64,000 bases of DNA from Chryseobacterium rhizosphaerae (GTDB lineage: Bacteria > Bacteroidota > Bacteroidia > Flavobacteriales > Weeksellaceae). The notes beneath the pieces are model-generated. The model searched no databases, was not told where the DNA came from, and saw nothing but the letters and a program-made list of their open reading frames with translations. Within the stretch, counting starts at the first letter, position 1; the number at the start of each line of letters is the position of its first letter. The translations under genes were made by a program, and so were the position numbers. Where the stretch lies: contig NZ_QNUF01000023.1 in assembly GCF_003385455.1 (NCBI RefSeq), positions 22,418-86,417 on the forward strand, given 5' to 3'. This document shows positions 44,061-52,155 of this stretch, in pieces.

Positions 44061-44411
44061 TTACAAACTCACATTCAGTTTTCCCTGTCCAAATGTACCG
44101 GTACTTTCAAAAAAAGAACCCCCATACACATACCAGTCAAGGTTTTCTAAAAATCCGACAGCATTTTCCGGACTTATTTGAGGACGGTCTTTTTTAGAAA
44201 CAATCCCCTTGTACCATCTTTCAGATTGGGGAGCATTTTCAAATTCAATACAATAATGGATCCATATCCTCTGGCAAAGTTTACATTGCTGAACAGATAC
44301 CTCAGCATTTCTTCCGTCTGTATGATCAATTCCTAATGCTGAGCTTCTATATTCTGTATAATTGGAAGTTGGCTTCTCGCAGGCACATCCTAATTTTTGG
44401 ATTTTATTCAT
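44061..44411 (-). CDS. Hypothetical protein with CxC and CxxC motifs
   Basis: From the ATG at 44411 it has 116 residues. The frame continues to 44480, but those residues come from an AT-rich leader and look non-coding. The N terminus has LGCACEKPTSN and, 40 residues on, QQCKLCQRIWIHYCIEF, which together could form a zinc site. The C-terminal half (AVGFLENLDWYVYGGSFFES) is aromatic-rich. No family is recognised. It lies downstream of the glycosyltransferase on the same strand and could be the last gene of that run. Confidence 0.6.
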   Translation of the reverse strand: MNKIQKLGCACEKPTSNYTEYRSSALGIDHTDGRNAEVSVQQCKLCQRIWIHYCIEFENAPQSERWYKGIVSKKDRPQISPENAVGFLENLDWYVYGGSFFESTGTFGQGKLNVSL

Positions 44412-44489
44412 GAATGAAAAATGGGTTTTCAGATAAAATTTATAATTCCAAAAGTAAGAAATTAACAACCCATAAAGCAAATGCTGTCA

Positions 44490-45572
44490 TTAACGTTTTA
44501 CTAAATCCAGTAAAACCTTTTCATATTTATCTAAAATAATATTTTTTGAAAACCTGGATTTAATAGAGTTTCGTATAGCATCCCGATTATAATTACTCTG
44601 CATAACTCTTATAATCTGCTGTGCAAAGTTTTCATAGTTTTCTATATTAGATATTTCTCCATTCACATTATGCTGAATGATTTCGTTAATTCCTCCGGGG
44701 CAGTTATTCGCTAAAGAATAGGTTCCGCAAGCTCCTGCTTCCAATAAAACATTTGGAAAGCCTTCATATCGTGACGAAAGAATAAATAAATCTGCATATT
44801 TTAAAAACTGGTAGGGATTTTCCTGTCTGCCATGAAAAATTACATTTTTTAGTCCCAAAAACTCTTTCATCTGAAGCAAGACTTCTTTATCTTTTCCATC
44901 TCCTAAAATATGAAGCAGAATATGTTCATTTTTAAGCCTTGAAAAAACTTTCAAAAGGTTATCAAAGCCTTTTCTTGCTGATAAATTACCGATAGCCACT
45001 ACATTTTTATAATTGTATTTAAAGCATTCAGGTTTAAGGGAAACGGATAATTTATCATCAATAAAATCGAAATCAACCGGATTATTTATTTTGACAATTT
45101 TCTTCTTTTTGATATTAAAATTATCCACCAGGTCTTTCATCATATCATCGCTTTGGGCAATGATTCTCTGATAATTATTGTAAAAATTATAGAAAAATTT
45201 TATTTCTTTTCTCGTAACATGCTGAGTGACCACATTCGTTTCCCTGGCAATGAATTTCGTCCTTGGAAAAAGCTTGATAAATAATGCTAAGTAAGCATTG
45301 ACTTCCCCAAAACCGGAAAAAACAATATCGGGTTTTCTCCTGTAAATTTCTCCCAAAATAGGTTTCAGTGAATGTCTGATCCTCTCCGTATTAATATCGA
45401 TGATTTCAACATCTTTTTTTAGAAAATTAAGATACCCGCCTTTCTTACGCAACAGCAAAATCTTCGGCTCAAACCGATCTCTGGAAAGATGATTCGCTAT
45501 GGTGGTAACTATTCTTTCTGCGCCCCCGGTTTCTAGATCCGGCAGAATAAATATGACTGATATTTTTTTCAT
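44490..45572 (-). CDS. Glycosyltransferase, GT4-like (GT-B fold)
   Basis: This 360-residue protein has the N-terminal donor/acceptor domain start ISVIFILPDLETGGAERIVT. The C-terminal nucleotide-sugar domain has VVAIGNLSARKGFDNLLKVF, HILGDGKDKEVL and the EX7E motif SSRYEGFPNVLLEAGACGTY. These mark retaining GT4 enzymes that build surface polysaccharides at the membrane. The donor sugar cannot be predicted. The frame also has a GTG one codon earlier (45575); the ATG is preferred. It follows the PH-like membrane protein gene by 10 bases. Confidence 0.9.
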   Translation of the reverse strand: MKKISVIFILPDLETGGAERIVTTIANHLSRDRFEPKILLLRKKGGYLNFLKKDVEIIDINTERIRHSLKPILGEIYRRKPDIVFSGFGEVNAYLALFIKLFPRTKFIARETNVVTQHVTRKEIKFFYNFYNNYQRIIAQSDDMMKDLVDNFNIKKKKIVKINNPVDFDFIDDKLSVSLKPECFKYNYKNVVAIGNLSARKGFDNLLKVFSRLKNEHILLHILGDGKDKEVLLQMKEFLGLKNVIFHGRQENPYQFLKYADLFILSSRYEGFPNVLLEAGACGTYSLANNCPGGINEIIQHNVNGEISNIENYENFAQQIIRVMQSNYNRDAIRNSIKSRFSKNIILDKYEKVLLDLVKR

Positions 45573-45582
45573 CACTGTAAAA

Positions 45583-46128
45583 TTAGTAAAAAGTTTTGTT
45601 AACCTTCAAACCTAACTCCTCAAATAGAGGAATAATTTCGTCAATATGTTCAACACTCAGAAAAACATACTTATCTTCATTAAAATTCATCCCTCTTCTT
45701 TTGAACAAAGAAAAAGGTTCGTCATTTTTTCCAAAGATATTTTCCGGTTCTCCGAAGATAATGTTTCCAAAAAACCGACTATTCAATTCAACATTTACTT
45801 GTTCTATTTCTTCCAGTTTTTTATATTTCCAAATATCCTTACTGGATCTTTCAACTATGATTATTCTCTGATTGGTTATTAAATAACAATCATTTTTCAA
45901 ATCAAAATATCTCAAAACCCATCTAAAAATAGTGAAATATAATCCTGCTCCAAACATTATCATAGCAAAAATGAACAAAAATGAATTCATAGTTGTAAGC
46001 AATAAAATGGAAATGGTTAAATAAAAAAATGAAAAAACAATCCTAATTTTCTCCGTCATATTAAAAAAGAAACTCTTCGTTGGAAGAATTTCTTTTAAAA
46101 TTATTTCGTTTACATTCAAAATCATCAT
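45583..46128 (-). CDS. Two-helix membrane protein with PH-like domain
   Basis: This 181-residue protein has two adjacent membrane segments (IVFSFFYLTISILLLTTM and FLFIFAMIMFGAGLYFTIF). A cytoplasmic bacterial PH-like domain (CYLITNQRIIIVERSSKDI is its hallmark) follows, with a C-terminal tail (IDEIIPLFEELGL). The layout is like YdbS/bPH_2 proteins. The function is unknown. Its ATG begins one base after the recQ stop and the glycosyltransferase follows, so a recQ-PH-GT transcript is likely. Confidence 0.75.
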   Translation of the reverse strand: MMILNVNEIILKEILPTKSFFFNMTEKIRIVFSFFYLTISILLLTTMNSFLFIFAMIMFGAGLYFTIFRWVLRYFDLKNDCYLITNQRIIIVERSSKDIWKYKKLEEIEQVNVELNSRFFGNIIFGEPENIFGKNDEPFSLFKRRGMNFNEDKYVFLSVEHIDEIIPLFEELGLKVNKTFY

Positions 46129-46129
46129 T

Positions 46130-48334
46130 TTAATTTGCTACATCACTGATAAATTTAATTCTCAGCATTCTCACTTCTTCATCAGAAAGTTCATCTCCAA
46201 ATTCATCCAACAGCACCTTCATGCTGTCACTTTCAGAATCAGTCATGAATTCCATAAAGCCATCAACGATATCTTCATCAAAATTATCTTCAATATAGTA
46301 GTCAATATTCAATTTTGTTCCCTGATATACGATACTTTCCATTTCTTTCAGTAATTCGTTCATGGAAAGATTTTTTGCTCTTGCAATATCTTCAAGGTCA
46401 ATTTTCTTATCGGTACTCTGGATAATAAATACTTTATGGCTCGATTTATTGGCGACCTGTTTCAGGACCATATCCTGGGTACGTTCAATATTATGGTCTT
46501 CTACATAGGTTTTGATAAAGTCGGCAAACTCTTTACCATATTTTTTGGCTTTTCCTTCTCCTACCCCATAGATCTTGGCTATTTCTTCTAGCGAGATAGG
46601 ATACTGAACAGTCATATCCTCTAAACTGGGATCCATAAATACTGTATAAGGAGGAATCCCGTATTTTTTAGCTACTTTTTTTCTCAGTTCTTTTAATTGG
46701 CCAAACAGGTTTTGATCCAGTCCACCACCGGCTTGCTGCTGGATCTGATCACTCTCTGCTTTTGTTTGGCTAAGGTCAAATTCTCTGTCTTCCGCAATTA
46801 AAAATACATCTTTGGTTTTGCCAGCCAGAACATCTCTGCCTTTAGCCCCCATTTTTAAAACCCCATAGGTTTCAATATCTTTCTGTAAAAAATTCTGAAC
46901 AGTAGCCTGTCTCAGAATTGTCTTCCAATAATTATCTTTTTCTTCTTTTCCGAAACCGAAATGTGAGCTTTGCTCCAGTTTGTAAGATTTTGTAACCGCC
47001 GTTTCTTTTCCTACTATTACAGAAATCAGATCTTTAGCTTTAAACTTCTCACCGGTATCACTGATCAGGGCCAGTACTCTTTCCAAATCATCAGTGGCAT
47101 CTTTTAATTTTGGAGGATTCGAAGAGTTGTCACACATCTTCGCTCCATCTCCGTTTACAGGATCAAAACTTTCTCCAAAATAATAAAGGATATATTGTCT
47201 TCTGCTCATTGAAGTTTCGGCATAGCCTACCACTTCATTCAAAAGCTGTAAACCAATCTCCCTTTCGGAAACCGGTTTTTGTGCCAGAAATTTCTCCAGT
47301 TTTTCAATATCTTTTGGATCATAGAATGCCAGACAATGTCCTTCACCCCCATCTCTTCCTGCTCTTCCTGTTTCCTGATAATAGCTTTCCAGTGACTTTG
47401 GAAAATCATAGTGAATCACGAAACGTACATCCGGTTTGTCTATTCCCATCCCAAAGGCAATGGTAGCCACAATGACATCCACATCTTCCATCAGGAATTT
47501 ATCCTGATTGGCAACCCTTATTTTCTGGTCAAGACCGGCATGATAAGGAAGTGCATTGATACCGTTAACTTGTAAAAGCTGGGCAAATTCTTCTACTTTT
47601 CTTCTGCTCAGACAGTATACAATTCCGGATTTCCCTTTGTGTTGGTTGATAAATTTTACGATTTCCCTATCTACATTGACTTTTGGACATACCTCATAAT
47701 ATAAATTAGGACGGTTAAAACTTTCCTTAAAGACCAAAGCATTGGTCATTCCTAATGTTTTTTGGATATCATCCTGAACTTTAGGAGTGGCAGTAGCTGT
47801 CAGTGCAATGACAGATACATCTGCGATCTTATCAATAATCTGTTTAAGATTTCTGTATTCAGGCCTGAAGTCGTGCCCCCATTCTGAAATACAGTGCGCT
47901 TCGTCAATAGCAAAGAAAGAAATTTTCACTTCTTTCAAAAACTCCAGGTAATCTTCTTTGATCAATGATTCCGGAGCAACATACAAAAGTTTGGTTTTTC
48001 CGCTTTTAATATCGTCAAAAACCTGTTTTGTCTGTGTTTTGTTTAATGATGAATTCAATACATGGGCTACTCCATCTTCCGAGGAAAGGCCGTTCACTGC
48101 ATCTACCTGATTCTTCATTAACGCGATCAGGGGCGAAACGACTATTGCCGTGCCTTCGGAAATAAGTGCCGGAAGCTGATAACATAATGATTTTCCACCA
48201 CCTGTAGGCATTAAAACAAATATATCCTTCCCTTCCAATAGGTTTTCTATGATTTGCTCCTGCTGACCCTTAAATGTAGAAAACCCAAAATACTTTTTCA
48301 ATTCGCCTGATAAATTGGCTTTTTTTGCGCTCAT
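46130..48334 (-). CDS. recQ: ATP-dependent DNA helicase RecQ
   Basis: This 734-residue 3'-5' helicase unwinds recombination and repair intermediates. Walker A is TGGGKS (44-49), the DEAH box is at 144-147 (AIDEAHCISEWGHDF), and motifs V and VI are IAFGMGIDKPDVR and QETGRAGRDG. RQC and C-terminal HRDC-like regions follow. The zinc site normally made by four Cys is almost gone: SRRQYILYYFGE replaces the CRR start (Ser377) and only Cys401 remains of the later CxxCxxC. The C-terminal acidic tail is longer than in E. coli. The start follows a TAnnTTTG promoter. Confidence 0.94.
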   Translation of the reverse strand: MSAKKANLSGELKKYFGFSTFKGQQEQIIENLLEGKDIFVLMPTGGGKSLCYQLPALISEGTAIVVSPLIALMKNQVDAVNGLSSEDGVAHVLNSSLNKTQTKQVFDDIKSGKTKLLYVAPESLIKEDYLEFLKEVKISFFAIDEAHCISEWGHDFRPEYRNLKQIIDKIADVSVIALTATATPKVQDDIQKTLGMTNALVFKESFNRPNLYYEVCPKVNVDREIVKFINQHKGKSGIVYCLSRRKVEEFAQLLQVNGINALPYHAGLDQKIRVANQDKFLMEDVDVIVATIAFGMGIDKPDVRFVIHYDFPKSLESYYQETGRAGRDGGEGHCLAFYDPKDIEKLEKFLAQKPVSEREIGLQLLNEVVGYAETSMSRRQYILYYFGESFDPVNGDGAKMCDNSSNPPKLKDATDDLERVLALISDTGEKFKAKDLISVIVGKETAVTKSYKLEQSSHFGFGKEEKDNYWKTILRQATVQNFLQKDIETYGVLKMGAKGRDVLAGKTKDVFLIAEDREFDLSQTKAESDQIQQQAGGGLDQNLFGQLKELRKKVAKKYGIPPYTVFMDPSLEDMTVQYPISLEEIAKIYGVGEGKAKKYGKEFADFIKTYVEDHNIERTQDMVLKQVANKSSHKVFIIQSTDKKIDLEDIARAKNLSMNELLKEMESIVYQGTKLNIDYYIEDNFDEDIVDGFMEFMTDSESDSMKVLLDEFGDELSDEEVRMLRIKFISDVAN

Positions 48335-48366
48335 CTAATTTTCTATTGCTAAATTTGCATATAACC

Positions 48367-48397
48367 CAAAGTTATAAAATTTTTGCTTAAAATAAAA
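48367..48397 (-). promoter_or_regulatory. Bacteroidetes promoter of recQ (TTTT-19-TAACTTTG)
   Basis: The minus strand has TAACTTTG (48374-48367), an exact -7 match, with TTTT in place of TTTG 19 bases upstream. The recQ ATG is 32 bases downstream. Confidence 0.55.
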
Positions 48398-48491
48398 GCG
48401 AACGGATTTATAAAAATAAAATTTATATTAAATATTCTTTTTAAAATATAACATTTTTTAGGAACTTTTTTGTATACCATATCATCGTAAA

Positions 48492-49451
48492 ATGGATAGA
48501 ACCAACATTATATCAATAGCTAAAAGTACTTTAGAAATAGAGATTTCGGAACTTGAAAAATTAAAAAACAGAATTGATGACCAATTTGCCGAGGCAGTGG
48601 AAATTATTCATGCCGCAAAAGGGAAACTTATTGTAGTGGGAATAGGAAAATCTGCTCATGTGGGAAATAAAATTGTGGCTACCTTAAATTCTACAGGTAC
48701 ACCATCACAGTTCCTTCATGCATCAGAAGCTATTCATGGAGATTTGGGTGTTATTCAGAAGCAGGATGTCGTTTTATGTATTTCCAATTCCGGTAACTCT
48801 CCTGAAATTGCCAATCTGGTTCCTTATTTAAAAGACTATTCTTCCGCTTTGATCGGGATGACAGGCAACAAAAAAAGTAAACTTGCCGAATTTTCTGAAA
48901 TTGTACTGGATACCCATGTTGATGTTGAAGCCTGCCCGAATAAGCTGGCTCCTACAAGCTCTACAACCATCCAAATGGCTTTGGGAGATGCCCTGGCTGT
49001 TGCTTTAATGGAACTGAATGATTTCAAAGCCAATGATTTTGCCAAATTCCATCCGGGAGGCAGTTTAGGAAAAAATCTTACATCGAGAGTCGAGCAGTTT
49101 CTTTCTTCACAAAAGCCTCAGGTTACAGAAGATGCCACCATAAGAGATGTTATCATTTCTATCAGTGGATCCAGCCATGGAATTACGGTAGTTACCAATG
49201 AAGAGCAAATCATAGGAGTTGTTACGGATGGAGATTTGAGAAGAATGTTGCTGAAAGGTGAAGATATCAGTAAGGTTTTGGCTAAAGACATTATGTCTGC
49301 CCATCCGAAAACCATTGAAAAAGAAGCTCTTGCCAAACAGGCAATGAAGGTATTGAAAGAAAACAACATAGGTCAGCTTATTGTCACTGAAAACGGAAAG
49401 TACTTCGGGATCATTGATCTTCATAAGCTGCTGGATGAAGGCATCAATTAA
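48492..49451 (+). CDS. kdsD: Arabinose-5-phosphate isomerase (KpsF/GutQ type)
   Basis: This 319-residue enzyme converts ribulose 5-phosphate to arabinose 5-phosphate, the first step to KDO for lipopolysaccharide. It has an N-terminal SIS sugar isomerase domain (VVGIGKSAHVGNKIVATLNS, then LCISNSGNSPEIANL and the active-site His in FAKFHPGGSLG). Two C-terminal CBS domains follow (TVVTNEEQIIGVVTDGDLRR and IVTENGKYFGIIDLHKLLD). The length is typical. It lies divergent from recQ and 9 bases before a Crp/Fnr gene. Confidence 0.92.
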   Translation: MDRTNIISIAKSTLEIEISELEKLKNRIDDQFAEAVEIIHAAKGKLIVVGIGKSAHVGNKIVATLNSTGTPSQFLHASEAIHGDLGVIQKQDVVLCISNSGNSPEIANLVPYLKDYSSALIGMTGNKKSKLAEFSEIVLDTHVDVEACPNKLAPTSSTTIQMALGDALAVALMELNDFKANDFAKFHPGGSLGKNLTSRVEQFLSSQKPQVTEDATIRDVIISISGSSHGITVVTNEEQIIGVVTDGDLRRMLLKGEDISKVLAKDIMSAHPKTIEKEALAKQAMKVLKENNIGQLIVTENGKYFGIIDLHKLLDEGIN

Positions 49452-49460
49452 GCGATTTAT

Positions 49461-50024
49461 ATGGAAGACTTTCTGAAAAAACATATACAGGAGATTATTA
49501 ATCTCACGGATGATGAGTTTGAAATGGTAACCTCACTTTTCAGAAAACAGAAATTCAGAAAAAGGCAGTTTTTAATACAGGAAAATCAACCTGTAAAAGA
49601 CATATACCTGATTGAAAAAGGATTTCTTAAAAGCAGCTTCATAGACAGCACAGGCAAAGAACATATTCTTCAGTTTGCAGCACCCAATTGGTGGATTTCA
49701 GATTTTGCAGCTTTTTTTAAGCAGGATCTATCCTCAGTAGCTGTTGACTGTATTGAAAATGCTGAAGTTTACTGTATATCCTATGAAGACTTAGATCTTC
49801 TTTGTACAAAAATCCCAAAGACGGAACATTTTTTCCGGGTAAAATCCAATTTTGGGTATATCGCTTTACAACAGAGAATTCTTTCTCTAATAAGCAAGTC
49901 TGCTAAAGAGCGTTATGAAGATTTCTTGCAGCAGTATCCGGGGTTTATTGACCATATTCCCAAACAGCTTATTGCAAGTTACCTGGGAGTTTCAAGAGAA
50001 ACATTAAGCAGACTATATTCTTAA
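49461..50024 (+). CDS. Crp/Fnr-family transcriptional regulator
   Basis: This 187-residue regulator has a cyclic-nucleotide-binding-like beta roll (KRQFLIQENQPVKDIYLIEK, then APNWWISDFAAFF) and a C-terminal winged helix (PKQLIASYLGVSRETLSRLY). It is a clear relative of the gene at 12058-12648, including the NWWISDF/DWWITDM element. The ligand is unknown. It starts 9 bases after kdsD and is followed by a hairpin that contains an exact TGTGA-N6-TCACA palindrome, the classical Crp site, so autoregulation is possible. Confidence 0.88.
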   Translation: MEDFLKKHIQEIINLTDDEFEMVTSLFRKQKFRKRQFLIQENQPVKDIYLIEKGFLKSSFIDSTGKEHILQFAAPNWWISDFAAFFKQDLSSVAVDCIENAEVYCISYEDLDLLCTKIPKTEHFFRVKSNFGYIALQQRILSLISKSAKERYEDFLQQYPGFIDHIPKQLIASYLGVSRETLSRLYS

Positions 50025-50052
50025 GATGTGACGTGGGTCACATCTTTTTTTT
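50023..50052 (+). terminator. Hairpin terminator that embeds a Crp-consensus palindrome
   Basis: The stem AAGATGTGAC/GTCACATCTT with a GTGG loop is followed by a T-run. The same bases form TGTGA-N6-TCACA (50027-50042), identical to the E. coli Crp consensus half-sites and spacing. It may act as a terminator, an operator, or both. Confidence 0.8.
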
Positions 50053-50120
50053 GAGCTATGTCATAGTGATAACGATGTTAAATTCTTCATCTTTGTTTTA
50101 TAATTTTAATCTAAAAAACA

Positions 50121-50807
50121 ATGAAAAAGAAAGTATTAATTGTCGTAACAAGTGTAGAAAAATACCCCGATATGGATAGAGCAACCGGTTTGTGGCTGGG
50201 TGAAGCGGTCCATTTTTATGAAAAATTACTTGAAAAAGGATATGATATTGATTTTGTAAGCCCACGGGGAGGGTATACTCCACTGGATCCTATTTCATTA
50301 CAGATGTTTGTGCAGCCTGCGGAATGGAAATTTTATGCAGATGAAGTTTTCAGACAGAAACTGGCCACTACTTTAAAACCGGAAGAGATCAACCCGAAAG
50401 AGTACAGTGTCATTTACTACACCGGAGGACATGGAGTTGTTTGGGATTTTCCAGAGAATGAAACATTACAGCAGATAGCTCAAAAAATTTATGAAAATGG
50501 AGGCATAGTTTCATCAGTATGTCATGGTGCTGTAGGTCTTTTTAACATTAAACTTTCTAACGGAGAACTTTTAATTAACGGAAAAACACTCACAGGCTTT
50601 TCGAATTCAGAAGAAATAGCCTCTGAACTGGCTGATCATATGCCTTACCTTACAGAAGATGTTTTAAAAACCAAAGGAGCCCATTATGTAAAAGCTGATC
50701 AGGATTTTGTTTCCTTTGCGGTATCTGACGGAAAACTGGTAACAGGTCAGAATCCTCAATCCGGAGGTGCCGTAGCCGAAAAGGTATTGGAAATACTTGA
50801 AAAATAA
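50121..50807 (+). CDS. DJ-1/PfpI superfamily protein (Hsp31-like class)
   Basis: This 228-residue protein has the class I glutamine-amidotransferase-like fold. The nucleophile is Cys134 next to His135 in SSVCHGAVGL, with Glu27 (GLWLGE) and the VIYYTGGHGVVWDF segment around His104 completing the usual site. The family includes Hsp31 chaperones, deglycase/glyoxalase-III-type enzymes and proteins of unknown role. No signal peptide, so cytoplasmic. It follows the Crp/Fnr gene by 96 bases with a terminator between, and has its own terminator. Confidence 0.87.
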   Translation: MKKKVLIVVTSVEKYPDMDRATGLWLGEAVHFYEKLLEKGYDIDFVSPRGGYTPLDPISLQMFVQPAEWKFYADEVFRQKLATTLKPEEINPKEYSVIYYTGGHGVVWDFPENETLQQIAQKIYENGGIVSSVCHGAVGLFNIKLSNGELLINGKTLTGFSNSEEIASELADHMPYLTEDVLKTKGAHYVKADQDFVSFAVSDGKLVTGQNPQSGGAVAEKVLEILEK

Positions 50808-50833
50808 GCAATTTACTAAGAATAAAATAGATA

Positions 50834-50880
50834 AAAACAGACTATACCTGAAATCAAAATAAGGTTAGGTCTGTTTTTTT
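50834..50880 (+). terminator. Hairpin terminator after the DJ-1 gene
   Basis: Outer arms AAAACAGAC/GTCTGTTTT (9 bp) and an inner ACCT/AGGT pair are followed by T. It starts 27 bases after the stop codon. Confidence 0.75.
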
Positions 50881-51074
50881 ATGGATAAAACCTGCTTCTT
50901 CAATCATTCATCTCACTTCCTTACCTAAAATATCAAGCCAATACCGTAAATATATATGTACAATATTGAACAAAATCATGATCAATAAATTCTAAATACT
51001 GATTATTATTTCATAATTTCGCAGACTTAAACGGCATATCCGGACAGGTGAACCGTTTGGATAGATTTTACTAT

Positions 51075-51902
51075 ATGGACAATAATAAAGACATGTCCTT
51101 TCTGGGGCATATTGGAGAATTAAGAGGACACCTGATCCGTTCAATTATTGCTATCGTAATTGCTGCTTTTGCAGTTGGTTTCAATATCAATTGGATTATG
51201 GACCATATCTTTTTTGGGCCAACAAGAAATGACTTTCCTACCTTCAGAGTGGTGAACCACTTTTCAAGAATGCTTTTAGGTGAAGACAGTATTCATCTTC
51301 CCAAAGATTTCCCTGTGCGTGTACAGAGACTTTACCAACAGTTTAATGTGATGATGGCTGTTTCTGTTTTTGGAGGCATGGTAGCCGCATTTCCTTATAT
51401 TGTTTGGGAATTATGGCGTTTTATAGGCCCTGCTTTACATCCAAAAGAGAGAAAAAATTCCATTTATATCATCAATGCAGTCTGGATTCTCTTTATGACA
51501 GGAATTCTTTGTGGATATTTTTTAATTCTTCCTTTTGCAGTCAACTTTGGGGTTATTTTTAAAATTTCGGATATTATTGTTCCCCTTTATGACCTGAGTG
51601 ATTATACAACCTTATTTTTGCAGGTAATTTTGGGAATGGGTATTATCTTTCTTTTCCCTATCCTTATTTACTTCCTTACCAGTATTGGTATTCTGACTCC
51701 GGTATTTATGAAAACCTACCGACGTCATGCTATTGTTTTGATTATGGTAGTGGCTGCAATCATTACCCCTGCAGATGTTTTAAGTATGCTTATGGCTGCT
51801 TTCCCACTGCTTATTTTATACGAATTCAGTATCGTCATGTGTACTTTCACTTATAAAAAGGTGCAGAAAAATAATGGAAATCTTCCGGTCGTTCAGAAAT
51901 AA
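51075..51902 (+). CDS. tatC: Sec-independent protein translocase TatC
   Basis: This 275-residue integral membrane protein recognises twin-arginine signal peptides. The N terminus FLGHIGELRGHLIRSI is the TatC hallmark. Six membrane helices are visible, including SIIAIVIAAFAVGFNINWIM, VSVFGGMVAAFPYIVWELW, IYIINAVWILFMTGILCGYF and IVLIMVVAAIITPADVLSML. The frame begins with a GTG at 51048, but the ATG at 51075 fits the family better. TatA/TatB genes are not in the window. Confidence 0.94.
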   Translation: MDNNKDMSFLGHIGELRGHLIRSIIAIVIAAFAVGFNINWIMDHIFFGPTRNDFPTFRVVNHFSRMLLGEDSIHLPKDFPVRVQRLYQQFNVMMAVSVFGGMVAAFPYIVWELWRFIGPALHPKERKNSIYIINAVWILFMTGILCGYFLILPFAVNFGVIFKISDIIVPLYDLSDYTTLFLQVILGMGIIFLFPILIYFLTSIGILTPVFMKTYRRHAIVLIMVVAAIITPADVLSMLMAAFPLLILYEFSIVMCTFTYKKVQKNNGNLPVVQK

Positions 51903-51915
51903 ATAACGATTATAC

Positions 51916-51974
51916 TGTATGATAAAAAAGGTGCTGGTTTTAATAATTAAAACCAGCACCTTTTTTATCATACA
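51916..51974. terminator. Exceptionally long perfect palindrome (29-bp arms), terminator of tatC
   Basis: The arms 51916-51944 and 51946-51974 are exact reverse complements around one central base. The core is GGTGCTGGTTTTAAT and its complement, with six T/A on either side. It works as a terminator for tatC but is about twice as long as the other terminators in the window. Confidence 0.85.
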
Positions 51975-52155
51975 CACAAGTCCAATTATTAATTTTCTTA
52001 AAATAAAGTTATTTATATTAAAAAATCAATAAAATTACCATTTAAATAACTTTTATTTCATTCAATGGAATAAATAACATGAAATAGTATCAAAAACAGA
52101 AATATTCGTAATAAATTAATTAATTTTACAAAAAAAATCCAATTTATTAAATATT

